Source: Bacteroidales bacterium (lineage in GTDB: Bacteria > Bacteroidota > Bacteroidia > Bacteroidales > WCHB1-69). Taken from it: 33,972 nt of DNA. The notes under the pieces are model-generated. The model saw only the letters and a list, made by a program, of their open reading frames with translations, did no database searches and was not told the DNA's origin. The position numbers and the translations under genes were made by a program. Numbering within the stretch: position 1 is the stretch's first letter; the number at the start of each line of letters is the position of its first letter. Location of the stretch: assembly GCA_024682995.1 (NCBI GenBank), contig JAIKYR010000167.1, forward strand, positions 1 through 33,972, in the 5' to 3' direction. Below, in pieces: positions 1-8,157 of the stretch.

Positions 1-156
1 ACGGAATACAACGGCATACCGTTCCGGTGTTACAGCATGGCACTTTCACGCTGGGTGTCGGAGTGCCTTCCAGAGAAGTTTCACGTCAAGGGGAGTTTCG
101 ACAACGCCCGTTTCCTGCTGCAGATAGCGGACTATCTCTGGAAGCGGGAGGATTAG
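1..156 (+). CDS. C-terminal fragment of an unidentified protein (5' end outside the window)
   Basis: The frame starting at base 1 is open from the window edge to a TAG at 154-156 and encodes 51 residues ending in ARFLLQIADYLWKRED. The ORF track lists a different frame here (27..218), which reads through this stop and looks like a shadow. The fragment is rich in aromatic and charged residues and looks like the end of a soluble globular protein. I do not recognise the family. The next gene has its own promoter at 285-315, so this gene probably ends a separate transcript. Confidence 0.45.
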   Translation, partial: TEYNGIPFRCYSMALSRWVSECLPEKFHVKGSFDNARFLLQIADYLWKRED

Positions 157-284
157 GGCCTGCTTTAATCCGCGAAATCTGCGGGAGAAACGTTTTACGC
201 CATTTTCTTACTGACTAACTGGGGACGGAAGTTGTACAGTGAAATTATCAGCATATCGTGGGAAAATTATCAGCAGTGACTAAT
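157..284. other. Intergenic spacer with a repeat-like phrase
   Basis: No gene is visible. The stretch around 170-200 (ATCCGCGAAATCTGCGGGAG) contains the short inverted pair CCGC/GCGG and resembles dispersed intergenic sequence of Bacteroidales genomes. That resemblance is from memory and was not searched. Confidence 0.3.
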
Positions 285-315
285 TTTGCGGTCTCACGAA
301 AATGTTGTAATTTTG
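285..315 (+). promoter_or_regulatory. Bacteroidota-type promoter for the flavodoxin-fold gene
   Basis: TTTG at 285-288 and TAATTTTG at 308-315 match the -33 TTTG and -7 TAnnTTTG consensus of Bacteroides primary-sigma promoters, with a 19-nt spacer. The predicted transcription start, around 322, lies downstream of the track's start codon at 319. This favours the ATG at 352 as the real start of the next gene. Confidence 0.65.
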
Positions 316-351
316 TAGTTGTATAATGGATGGCAAAGTCTAAAAAAAATT

Positions 352-1062
352 ATGGAAAAGAAAGTTAAAGCAATGTTTGTGAATGGCAGTCCGCGGAAAA
401 ACTGGAACACTGCCAAAATGTTAGAGAGTGCCATGAAGGGTGCCGCAGAGGCTGGCGCGGAGTGCGAGCTGGTGAACCTCTACAGCATCGACTTTCACGG
501 CTGCAAGAGCTGCTTCGCCTGCAAAATCAAAAACTCCAAGACGAACGGGATTTGTGCGCTGAAAGACGACCTGCGACCAGTGCTGGAACGCGCCCGCCAA
601 GCCGACGTGGTGGTGCTCGGCTCGCCGGTCTATTACAGTTTCCCCACCGGGGACATCCGGTCATTTATGGAGCGGTGGCTGTTCCCCGTCGGCACCTATC
701 TCTACGAAAAGCCCGAGGGCGAGAGCAACGGTCACAGCGGCCGTCATATAACCCTGCGCGACAAAGTGATACCCACGGCAATGATCTTCACGATGAACTG
801 TCCGGAAGACTATATGCGCGAGATCGGATACCCTGCCATTTTGGAGGAAAACGCCAAGGTGATGGCGGATGTGATGGGTTATAGCGAGACGCTTTACGTC
901 TGCAACACCTACCAGTTCAACGACTACTCACGCTACGACTTCAACCTCTTCAGCGAGGAGGACAAACGCCGTTACCGCGACGAACACTTCGCCACCGACT
1001 TGCAACACGCATACGAATTGGGTCAGCGTTTGGTTGCCATGGCGCAAAAGGAGAAGGAGTAA
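352..1062 (+). CDS. Flavodoxin-family / NADPH-dependent FMN reductase-like protein
   Basis: A cytoplasmic flavodoxin-fold protein of 236 residues from the ATG at 352. The track starts at 319, but the promoter predicts transcription from about 322, so that start is unlikely. The N-terminus carries the FMN phosphate-binding loop (VNGSPRKNWNT), and the segment DVVVLGSPVYYSFPTGDIRSF is the usual isoalloxazine-side loop of the FMN_red/flavodoxin_2 group. A GCKSCFACK cysteine cluster near residue 50 is typical of iron-sulfur-flavoprotein-like members, which accept or donate electrons, often to quinones or metals. The substrate cannot be told from the sequence. The gene has its own promoter and is followed by a secreted peptidase with a separate -7 box, so no operon is implied. 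Confidence 0.8.
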   Translation: MEKKVKAMFVNGSPRKNWNTAKMLESAMKGAAEAGAECELVNLYSIDFHGCKSCFACKIKNSKTNGICALKDDLRPVLERARQADVVVLGSPVYYSFPTGDIRSFMERWLFPVGTYLYEKPEGESNGHSGRHITLRDKVIPTAMIFTMNCPEDYMREIGYPAILEENAKVMADVMGYSETLYVCNTYQFNDYSRYDFNLFSEEDKRRYRDEHFATDLQHAYELGQRLVAMAQKEKE

Positions 1063-1218
1063 GCCATCGGATACCCATAGCCGTGCCGATTGTGAGTACA
1101 GTAGATTTGCCAACGACCGATTGGCAACAAATACGGAAATCGTTTCGCCGATAGACCTGACAGATTGCCGACCTCTGCATCAGACTGCAAAGAATAATGT
1201 TTGTTTGCTGAGAATGTA

Positions 1219-1226
1219 TATCTTTG
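1219..1226 (+). promoter_or_regulatory. -7 box (TATCTTTG) ahead of the M28 peptidase
   Basis: TATCTTTG fits TAnnTTTG and lies 24 nt before the ATG at 1250. A TTTG at 1200-1203 is closer than the usual 19-21-nt spacing, so the -33 element is weak or absent. The box lies inside the upstream part of the track's long ORF, which argues that translation starts at 1241 or 1250. Confidence 0.5.
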
Positions 1227-1249
1227 CAAGCTCAAAACACATGTCAATT

Positions 1250-2503
1250 ATGAAAAGGCTACTTATTATATTGCTCGCATTGGCCTTTGTGCAACTCAAC
1301 GCACAAGACCTAACCTATTACAAACAGATTGTCAAGGAGTTAAGCTCCGCCAAATACCAAGGGCGCGGCTATGCCTACGATGGGGCCAACAAGGCCGGAC
1401 TCTATCTCTGGAAAGAGTTTTCCAACGCAGGAGTTGATGAGATAATACTCCAATCATTCAGTCTGGACATTAACACCTTCCCCAAAAAGATGCAGATGTC
1501 GGTGGACGGGCGCAAGCTCACCCCGGGCGTGGACTTCTCAATGCGCGAGTACTCGCCTGGCGTACACGGCACCTTCAAGCTCTATTATGTTGACACAAAC
1601 AACTTCGATGCGGAGAAGATGTTCGCCGATCTGGCTAAACCCGAATATAAGGACTGCTTCGTGGTCTGCGACTTCTGGTTTTCCTATCGTCACCACAAAG
1701 ACTTCCAGCAGTTGTGGGGAGCTTCCGGCTGTACCAACGCGGGGATGATCCAGACATGGAATCCACTGCTGAAGTTCTACAAGGCTTATGGCGAAAAGGT
1801 GACGGGCAAACCCGTCATCTGGGCCACCTCCGACTTCCCTAAAGATGCCAAGAGCATCACCGTCCACATTGACAACAAGTTTTTAGATGACTACAAATGC
1901 TTCAATGTCATCGCCAAGGTGGAGGGCCGACGCCACGACAGCTGCTATGTCTTCACGGCCCACTACGACCATTTGGGCAACCTTGGCAAAAAAGTCTATT
2001 ATGCCGGAGCCAACGACAATGCATCGGGCACCGCCGCCATTGTCACGCTGGCCGCCTACTATGCCAAAACCCGTCCCGCATACGACATGTACTTCATCGC
2101 CTTCTCGGGCGAGGATGCCAACCTGCGTGGCTCGGAGTGGTACACAGAGCACCCCATCGTGCCATTGGCACAAATTAAATACTTGTTCAACATCGATATG
2201 ATCGGCGACAACAATCCGGTACAGTACTGTGAGGTCAGCGACGAGGGAATGCGCGGTTACGCACTGTTTGAGCGTCTCAACAGCGAAAAGCACTACTTTA
2301 AGGCATTGAACCGCGGAGAGCTGGCAGGCAATAGCGACCACTACCCTTTCGCCCTGCGACACGTACCTTGCATCTTCTTCGAGAACGAAGAGGGCGATGC
2401 ATTCAAATACTACCACACTCCCTACGACACCTACGAGAACGCTCGTTTCGACTCCTACGAGCCGATTTTCAAGATGGTACGGGATTTTGTAGAGAAATAT
2501 TAA
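1250..2503 (+). CDS. Secreted M28-family zinc aminopeptidase
   Basis: A Zn-dependent exopeptidase of 417 residues. The track start at 1034 adds a non-secretory extension. The ATG at 1250 opens a clean signal peptide (MKRLLIILLALAFVQLNAQ, cleavage before or after the A-Q), so the protein is exported. M28 metal-site motifs are visible in order: FTAHYDHLG (His238 and Asp240), GANDNASGTAA, SGEDANLRGSEWY, FNIDMIGD and a late NSDHYPFA histidine. Length and motif order fit the family, which trims N-terminal residues from peptides in the periplasm or outside the cell. A -7 box at 1219-1226 supports the chosen start. The following transporter-transglutaminase gene begins 72 nt downstream on the same strand. 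Confidence 0.88.
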   Translation: MKRLLIILLALAFVQLNAQDLTYYKQIVKELSSAKYQGRGYAYDGANKAGLYLWKEFSNAGVDEIILQSFSLDINTFPKKMQMSVDGRKLTPGVDFSMREYSPGVHGTFKLYYVDTNNFDAEKMFADLAKPEYKDCFVVCDFWFSYRHHKDFQQLWGASGCTNAGMIQTWNPLLKFYKAYGEKVTGKPVIWATSDFPKDAKSITVHIDNKFLDDYKCFNVIAKVEGRRHDSCYVFTAHYDHLGNLGKKVYYAGANDNASGTAAIVTLAAYYAKTRPAYDMYFIAFSGEDANLRGSEWYTEHPIVPLAQIKYLFNIDMIGDNNPVQYCEVSDEGMRGYALFERLNSEKHYFKALNRGELAGNSDHYPFALRHVPCIFFENEEGDAFKYYHTPYDTYENARFDSYEPIFKMVRDFVEKY

Positions 2504-2575
2504 ACACACATACTTTTTTGATGACCGCCCGTATCTATTGCAAAAATCCGATTCCAACAAAACTCAATACAACTC

Positions 2576-5500
2576 ATGAACAGACTGATTGAAGGGAACA
2601 ACAAGAAACTGCTCGGCACCGTATGCGGTATTGGCGCCGCCGTATGTTATGGCACCAATCCCATAGGTGCGCGACTGTATGATGAGGGAATGGCACCAAG
2701 CACCGTTCTCTTCTGGCGGTTTGGCTTGGCGTGGCTCATCATCGCCGTGGTGATGCTGTTGCGCAAGGAAAAACTCAAGGTCAGCAAGTCTGAATTCGCC
2801 ACCTTAAGTATGCTGGGACTACTTTTTCTGGCATCTTCGTTTACCCTCTATGCCAGTTTCCAGCTGATGGACGTAGGCATAGCCTCCACCCTACTCTTCG
2901 TCTATCCAGTGCTCACTGCCACCATCATGGCCATTTTCTTCAGAGAAAGGCTCACCTGGTCCACCGTCATTGCCATCGCACTCTCCTTCTTCGGCGTACT
3001 GTTGTTGTATTGGACCCCCGATGGTGGAAATCTATCGGCTGTCGGGGTGGTGCTAGTGTTGATCTCAGCCCTCACCTACGCCTTGTACATCATTGTCATG
3101 AACCGTTCCCATCTGGCCATGTCATCCTTCAAAATCAATTTCTACGTACTCATATACTGCACCTTAGGCAATATGCTTATGTCATTATGCACGGGACAAG
3201 GCATTCAACTGCCAGCCACTGCCATGAGCTGGTTCTACGTGGGATGGCTGGCCGTTGTTCCGGCTATTCTGGCTTTGGTGATGATGGTCTATGCGGCCAA
3301 ATACATCGGCTCCACGCCCACCGCCATCATGGGGGCTTTGGAACCATTAACTGCCGTTCTGATTGGCATCTTTCTGTTCGGGGAAATCTTCACCCTCCGT
3401 CTGGCATTCGGCATCATACTGATATTCAGCGCTGTAATTATAATCGCACTCTACAGCAACCGCAAAACAGAAAAGCATCCGGCAACATTCGCCATCCTAC
3501 CCTTTTTTTTATGCTTTTTGTCTGGGAGCAGCCTTTCAGCCCAATCCAACCGCCACATCCTGTCCAACGAGAACTACCGGCAGCTGGTGTATCACGACTA
3601 TGATATGCGCATGCAAGAGGTGCCGGGCGGCTTTGGCCGATACATACAACAATATATCGGTGAGGTGGAGGATGACGAGACCGCCGACGCCCTGAAATTC
3701 CTGTACGCTTATATGCCGCAAAGCGATTTGGTGGACTACAGCACCGACTTCTTCGAACAACAGGTAAACATCGCGTTAGAGGCGCGGAAAACATTCTCCT
3801 GGGGCAGATCCGTACCCGATGACATCTTCCGCCATTTTGTTCTGGTTTATCGGGTGAACAACGAGAACCTGGACACGGCGCGAGCCTACATCTTCCATCA
3901 GTTGAAAAACAGGATCAGAAACATGAGCATGTATGAGGCCGCCTTGGAGGTGAACCACTGGTGCCACGAGCACGTGGACTACCAGCCCGCCGATGTGCGC
4001 ACCTCTGCGCCGCTGGCCACCTTGAAGACCTCACACGGACGCTGCGGCGAGGAGAGCACGCTCACCGTCACCGCGCTGCGCGCCGTAGGCATCCCCGCCC
4101 GCCAGTGCTACACCCCGCGTTGGGCGCACTGCGACGACAACCATGCCTGGGTGGAGGTATGGGTGAACGGGAAATGGTGGTTCTTGGGGGCCTGCGAGCC
4201 CGACCCCGACCTCAACATGGGGTGGTTCGCCTATCCCGCCACCCGCACGATGATGGTGCACACCAATGTTTTCGGACGCTACAACGGGCCCGAAGAGGTA
4301 AACCGGAAAAACCACTACTTCTCCTGCATCAATGTGCTGTCCAACTACGCCGACACGGTACACCTGACTGTCACCGTGGTGGACGGGAACCATCAGCCCA
4401 TCAAGGACGCTGTGGTGCGGTTCAAGTTGTACAACTATGCCGAATACTATACGTTAGCCAGCAAACGGACCAATGAGAAAGGGCAGGCCTCGCTCGTCAC
4501 CGGCAAAGGCGACCTGTTGGTCTGGGCGAGCAAGGACAACATGTACGCCTTTTCCGAAATCGACGGGCGCACCGACCACACGAGAACCTTGGTGCTGATG
4601 CCGGAGAGCCGCATTGCAGAAGGGGCTGGGCAGCGCGATGACATTGTGGACATGGACATCGTGCCGCCCGTCGGCAATTCCAACATCCGCGCAGCGGATG
4701 CGGCACGGCAGGCGCGCTGCGACCGCCGCAAGCATTACGAGGACTCCCTGCGCGAAGCCTATCGCGCCACATTTCCCAGCAAGGCGCGGGTTAAGGCAAC
4801 CCTGAAAAACGATTACTTTACGGATGACGAGCTGTACGACATCGTGCGCCGGAGCGAAGGCAACCATGCGGAAATCATGGACTTCCTCCGCAGACACAAA
4901 ACCAAAGACATACATATCCTCCTTCGCGAATACATCGCATCCCTTTCCGACAAGGACTTGCGTGACACGCGCGACCAGGTCTTGGAAGCTAATCTTATGC
5001 GTATTGAGACATCCACACCGACGGGTGTCTGGGTGTCGGATTTGGCACACAATCAAAAATTCATACCCAAAGATGTCTTCATAAAAGGGCTTTTGGCTCC
5101 CCGCATCTCCAACGAGCTGCTGAGCCCGTCCGTCGGGCTCCTGTTCAAGGACACATACCTCCAATTGGGGGCAAATCCCACCGTGGCCCAACTGCGGCAA
5201 TACACAACAGAAAACATCACCGTGGATGACGACTGCAACTACTATAACTGTCCCATCAGTCCGAACGGTGTGCTACGGGGCCGGCGTGCCGATGCGCACT
5301 CCTTGGGCATCTTCTTCGTGGCCCTCTGCCGTGCCTACAACGTGCCCGCCTACATGGACAACGCTAACGGCGAGCTTTACGCGTGGGAGAAGGGCCGCTG
5401 GCTGAATGTGAAGCTGCAAGGCGACAATACGGCAAAGGGTAACGAAAGCTATGGCACCATCGTGCTGCACAACCCCAACCACTACGCCTATTATCCGCAA

Positions 5501-6163
5501 TACACGCTGCAACGTTTCGAGGATGGGGAGTATGTCTCCTACGACTACGAGAACGACCCGCGTGTGGACAAGCCCCACATTGTGCTGAACGTGCCAGCGG
5601 GACGGTACTGTCTCTCCACCGGCAACCGATACAGCGACGGAGAGGTGCTCTCACGCTTAGAATTCTTCCACGTGGACGCTGGCCAGACCGTGGAGAAGCA
5701 GATCACCCTGCGCCCGCTCACCGCCCGCGCCCACGACTACGGGCATATCGACGTGAAACAGACACTCGTCGGGGACAAGTCCATGCAAAGCATTATGGAA
5801 GAGAGCGGCAAGGACAAGCTGATTCTTTGCATCGTGACACCCGGCACGGAGCCTGTAAATCATCTCGTAAAGGAAATGGAAGCCAAGCAGAAAGAATACG
5901 AGGCATGGAACGGACCGCTGATATTTGTAACGCAAAACGGCAACTGGAAGCATAACAAGAAACAACCGGACAACCTATCGGTTATCACGCAGGACATCCC
6001 CATGCTGAAGGATACCATCCTGAAAGGATTGGTGGAAAAGAAGCAAGGAGAGAACCCTGTATGCATCGTGGTGGACAAAAGTGGCACTATCCTACTCTAT
6101 TCCGAAGGCTACCACATCGGTCTGGGCGGTTTGTTTTTGGATGAGGTTATCAATGCGCACTGA
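2576..6163 (+). CDS. EamA/DMT transporter fused to a periplasmic transglutaminase-like, thioredoxin-like protein
   Basis: One uninterrupted 1195-residue frame. Residues 1-300 are a ten-helix EamA (drug/metabolite transporter) unit with GAVCYGTNPIGA-like and late APTAIMGALEPLTAVL-like helices. Residues about 303-323 form one more hydrophobic segment ending SSLSAQ, which looks like a signal peptide or eleventh helix and would place the rest outside the cytoplasm. A transglutaminase-like core follows, with Cys490 (HGRCGEES), His523 (DNHAWVEV) and Asp543 or nearby Glu541 (GACEPDPD). Then come a carboxypeptidase-regulatory-like beta domain (about 600-690), a second, degenerate transglutaminase-like unit (about 900-950) with no Cys or His at the expected places, and a C-terminal thioredoxin-like domain (about 1075-1195) with TPGTEP where a CxxC would be. 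The two halves usually occur as separate genes. No ATG, GTG or suitable start separates them here, although the join lies at a T8 run, so a sequence error should be excluded. Confidence 0.82.
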   Translation: MNRLIEGNNKKLLGTVCGIGAAVCYGTNPIGARLYDEGMAPSTVLFWRFGLAWLIIAVVMLLRKEKLKVSKSEFATLSMLGLLFLASSFTLYASFQLMDVGIASTLLFVYPVLTATIMAIFFRERLTWSTVIAIALSFFGVLLLYWTPDGGNLSAVGVVLVLISALTYALYIIVMNRSHLAMSSFKINFYVLIYCTLGNMLMSLCTGQGIQLPATAMSWFYVGWLAVVPAILALVMMVYAAKYIGSTPTAIMGALEPLTAVLIGIFLFGEIFTLRLAFGIILIFSAVIIIALYSNRKTEKHPATFAILPFFLCFLSGSSLSAQSNRHILSNENYRQLVYHDYDMRMQEVPGGFGRYIQQYIGEVEDDETADALKFLYAYMPQSDLVDYSTDFFEQQVNIALEARKTFSWGRSVPDDIFRHFVLVYRVNNENLDTARAYIFHQLKNRIRNMSMYEAALEVNHWCHEHVDYQPADVRTSAPLATLKTSHGRCGEESTLTVTALRAVGIPARQCYTPRWAHCDDNHAWVEVWVNGKWWFLGACEPDPDLNMGWFAYPATRTMMVHTNVFGRYNGPEEVNRKNHYFSCINVLSNYADTVHLTVTVVDGNHQPIKDAVVRFKLYNYAEYYTLASKRTNEKGQASLVTGKGDLLVWASKDNMYAFSEIDGRTDHTRTLVLMPESRIAEGAGQRDDIVDMDIVPPVGNSNIRAADAARQARCDRRKHYEDSLREAYRATFPSKARVKATLKNDYFTDDELYDIVRRSEGNHAEIMDFLRRHKTKDIHILLREYIASLSDKDLRDTRDQVLEANLMRIETSTPTGVWVSDLAHNQKFIPKDVFIKGLLAPRISNELLSPSVGLLFKDTYLQLGANPTVAQLRQYTTENITVDDDCNYYNCPISPNGVLRGRRADAHSLGIFFVALCRAYNVPAYMDNANGELYAWEKGRWLNVKLQGDNTAKGNESYGTIVLHNPNHYAYYPQYTLQRFEDGEYVSYDYENDPRVDKPHIVLNVPAGRYCLSTGNRYSDGEVLSRLEFFHVDAGQTVEKQITLRPLTARAHDYGHIDVKQTLVGDKSMQSIMEESGKDKLILCIVTPGTEPVNHLVKEMEAKQKEYEAWNGPLIFVTQNGNWKHNKKQPDNLSVITQDIPMLKDTILKGLVEKKQGENPVCIVVDKSGTILLYSEGYHIGLGGLFLDEVINAH

Positions 6164-6177
6164 TGAATGGAAGCCCA

Positions 6178-6579
6178 TCACGCGCACACCGGTTCCGGAC
6201 GGAGTTTAGCGCAGCGGTCGATGATGCCATTCGCCTTTTCAAAGCCCACGTCACAGATTTTCTTGTCCTTTATGCCATCGTAGCCCATGGACAAATGCAA
6301 GGTATTGTATCCGTCCACCACAAATGCCAACAACTTCTTATCGCGCTTGCCGGCGGCCTCCTTGTACTTGCCAATGTCTGGACGGCCTTTACGTTTGTTT
6401 ATACCAAACAGCGCGTCAAGTGCAATCAAGCACCCGTTCCATAGCGTGTTACCGGCCATTTTGACGTATTTGTCGTCCGTATATCGTTTCATTTCGGGGT
6501 CATACTGGGCCTTTTTGATAACCTCCTCTGCGTTGGCCACATATCTGCGGGCCTCTTCTATCGGATCTCTCTTTTCCAT
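6178..6579 (-). CDS. DUF5618-like small helical protein (copy 1)
   Basis: A 133-residue, lysine-rich, largely helical cytoplasmic protein with no signal peptide. I recall similar short Bacteroidales proteins as DUF5618; the function is unknown. Conserved blocks shared with the neighbouring copy include ANAEEVIKKAQYDPEMK, GRPxIxKYKEA, KRDKKLL and HLxMGYDG, and both end in PEPVCA. The gene is convergent with the transporter-transglutaminase gene, with only 14 bases between the stop codons. The leader sequence before its ATG is nearly identical to that of copy 2, so the duplication included the 5' region. Confidence 0.7.
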   Translation of the reverse strand: MEKRDPIEEARRYVANAEEVIKKAQYDPEMKRYTDDKYVKMAGNTLWNGCLIALDALFGINKRKGRPDIGKYKEAAGKRDKKLLAFVVDGYNTLHLSMGYDGIKDKKICDVGFEKANGIIDRCAKLRPEPVCA

Positions 6580-6705
6580 AGGTTCTGTTTTTTATTATGG
6601 TTTGTCATTTCTATTGTAATCTCACGGACAAGAACAAGAGTGACGACACGCTGTCAGACCTTATTCTGCCCACTGTTCAGTTATTGCGGAGACCGCGAGC
6701 GGGAA

Positions 6706-7107
6706 TCACGCACACACCGGTTCCGGAAGAAGCATGGCGCAGCGGTCGATAATAGCATTGGCGTACTCGAAACCTTCATCACAGACTTTTTTGCTTTTTG
6801 TGCCGTCGTAGCCCATGGTAAGGTGTAAGAGGTTATAGCCGATATTCACGAAATTAAGCAACTTCTTGTCCCGTTTGGCGACAGCCTCCTTATACTTGTC
6901 TATCGATGGGCGGCCCTTACCCTTGCGAACATGCAATACTGCGTCAAGAGCGAGCAGACATCCCTTCCATAGTATGTCGCCCGCCGTCCTGATGTATTTG
7001 CTGTCGGTGTAACTTTTCATTTCCGGGTCATACTGTGCCTTCTTGATAACCTCCTCCGCATTGGCCACATACCAGCGGGCCTCTTTAATAGGATCGTCAA
7101 TCTCCAT
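6706..7107 (-). CDS. DUF5618-like small helical protein (copy 2)
   Basis: A tandem paralogue of the preceding 133-residue protein, identical in length and about two-thirds identical by eye. Conserved blocks cover the N-terminal helix, the GRP...KYKEA segment and the GYDG region. The middle loop (VLHVRKGKG against LFGINKRKG) differs. It is transcribed in the same direction as copy 1 with about 126 nt between them. A TATCTTTG box lies 44 nt upstream (7151-7158), so copy 2 is probably the promoter-proximal member. The role is unknown. Confidence 0.7.
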   Translation of the reverse strand: MEIDDPIKEARWYVANAEEVIKKAQYDPEMKSYTDSKYIRTAGDILWKGCLLALDAVLHVRKGKGRPSIDKYKEAVAKRDKKLLNFVNIGYNLLHLTMGYDGTKSKKVCDEGFEYANAIIDRCAMLLPEPVCA

Positions 7108-7150
7108 AGGTTCTGTTTTTTATGATGGTTTGTTGTTTCTATTCAGCCCG

Positions 7151-7158
7151 CAAAGATA
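7151..7158 (-). promoter_or_regulatory. -7 box (TATCTTTG) for the DUF5618-like pair
   Basis: The plus strand reads CAAAGATA, so the minus strand has TATCTTTG, matching TAnnTTTG. It lies 44 nt before the ATG at 7107. No clear -33 TTTG was seen at the usual distance. Confidence 0.5.
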
Positions 7159-7230
7159 AAACATAAAAATTATTTCACCAATAGCCAACAAAAATTTTTC
7201 AGCATTGAGAACAAACAAGTTACAAAACAC

Positions 7231-7268
7231 AAATTCAAAATTAGGAATTATTTGTTAATTTTGAATTT
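7231..7268. repeat. Perfect 13-bp AT-rich inverted repeat between DUF5618-like and ORF6N genes
   Basis: The arms AAATTCAAAATTA (7231-7243) and TAATTTTGAATTT (7256-7268) are perfectly complementary around a 12-nt loop. The hairpin sits about 80 nt past the end of the ORF6N gene and upstream of the DUF5618-like genes. It could be a weak terminator for the former or a protein-binding palindrome. No GC-rich stem is present, so a terminator role is uncertain. Confidence 0.5.
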
Positions 7269-7349
7269 TCATTTCGCAAAAAAACAATCATAAATCAGAA
7301 ATAAATTGCGTTTTTCTCACAGACCCGACACCAAGCTCACCACTTTGGG

Positions 7350-7886
7350 CTATTCCCCTTTCTCCCGATGGACGGTGTGGCGGAATTTGAGCATGGCCAG
7401 GTTCAGTTCAAGCGTGGTGTCGCTGCTCTGCTTCGGCAGCACGTCCGACATCAGGTCCTCCACCAGTTGGCCACTGCGGTGAAGCAGCCTCCTCTGCGCG
7501 TCCCTATCGTCTTGTTGCTGGGGAATCTCCACCATCACCCGCGACAGTTCCTTCAATTTGGCGTAGGCCTCCACGATGGCGATGGTGGTCTGCACCGCAC
7601 GCGGACTCTTCAAAATGGTCGCTAACATGTAAAGGCCTTTTTCGGTAAAAGCCTTGGGCAATTGGCGTGTCTTTTGGAATTTTGTGGTCGAAAATTTCGA
7701 CCGCAAAAATGTAAACTCTTGATTATCAACCTCAAAAACATACCCTTCCGGAAACTTTTCCGGATTGTTGTTTACTGCTTCGTTAATTCGTTTGGTTTCC
7801 ACACCGTACAATTCGGCCACATCACAGTCCAGGATGACCTGCTGGTTTCGCAGGGTGATGATTTTCTCTTCCACTTTGGGTAACAA
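7350..7886 (-). CDS. ORF6N-domain DNA-binding protein (copy 1), start displaced by a palindromic repeat
   Basis: About 178 residues from the TTG at 7886 (MLPKVEEKIITLRNQQV...). The track's 241-residue version extends through repeat DNA and is not credible. The N-terminal half is an ORF6N domain (LDCDVAELYGVETKRINEAV, NPEKFPEGYVF, LPKAFTEKGLYMLATILKS), found in phage and mobile-element regulators related to KilA-N/Bro. The C-terminal half is charged and helical (LSRVMVEIPQQQ, RRLLHRSGQLVEDLM). No ATG is available near the usual family start; the palindromic repeat at 7899-7972 begins 13 nt upstream, suggesting that repeat insertion replaced the native 5' end. It may be poorly translated. The C-terminal 100 residues are nearly identical to copy 2. 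Confidence 0.7.
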   Translation of the reverse strand: MLPKVEEKIITLRNQQVILDCDVAELYGVETKRINEAVNNNPEKFPEGYVFEVDNQEFTFLRSKFSTTKFQKTRQLPKAFTEKGLYMLATILKSPRAVQTTIAIVEAYAKLKELSRVMVEIPQQQDDRDAQRRLLHRSGQLVEDLMSDVLPKQSSDTTLELNLAMLKFRHTVHREKGE

Positions 7887-7898
7887 CTGATTTTCCCC

Positions 7899-8078
7899 GC
7901 AGGCCTCCGGCCTGCGCTGTTGTTCGGATGCGGCACCTGTGCTACCAACCCTTGCACCCCGCTGGGGTGCGATTCGCGTGTAAACGAAAAGAGAATGGGG
8001 GTTGAAAATTCTGCCCCAAGATGGCAGGTTTGCGCGAACGGAAGCAGGCCGGAGGCCTGCAGGGGTTGGTAGCACGGA
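7899..8078. repeat. GC-rich palindromic repeat cluster between the ORF6N genes
   Basis: GCAGGCCTCCGGCCTGC (7899-7915) and GCAGGCCGGAGGCCTGC (8044-8060) are both near-palindromic and are reverse complements of each other. The adjacent GTGCTACCAACCCTTGCA and TGCAGGGGTTGGTAGCAC are also inverted. Another hairpin, CACCCCGCTGGGGTG, lies between. The unit recurs at 8753-8826 in the same relation to the second ORF6N gene. It looks like a dispersed REP-like element; no transposase is attached. Confidence 0.65.
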
Positions 8079-8157
8079 TGGTTCCCGATCACATATTACG
8101 CACGCCGTAGGTGTGCGGGGATGGCGCAGACACCAACACCAAACACACCACTTTGGC

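Noticed and set aside
1883-2560. 225-residue minus-strand ORF over the M28 peptidase
   Set aside because: Antisense shadow of a gene with a complete set of zinc-site motifs.
3480-3540. Two separate genes (transporter, then transglutaminase) with a missed start
   Set aside because: No ATG, GTG or plausible start lies in frame near the second signal-like segment, and the frame is open throughout. A sequencing error at the T8 run remains possible and is noted in the findings.
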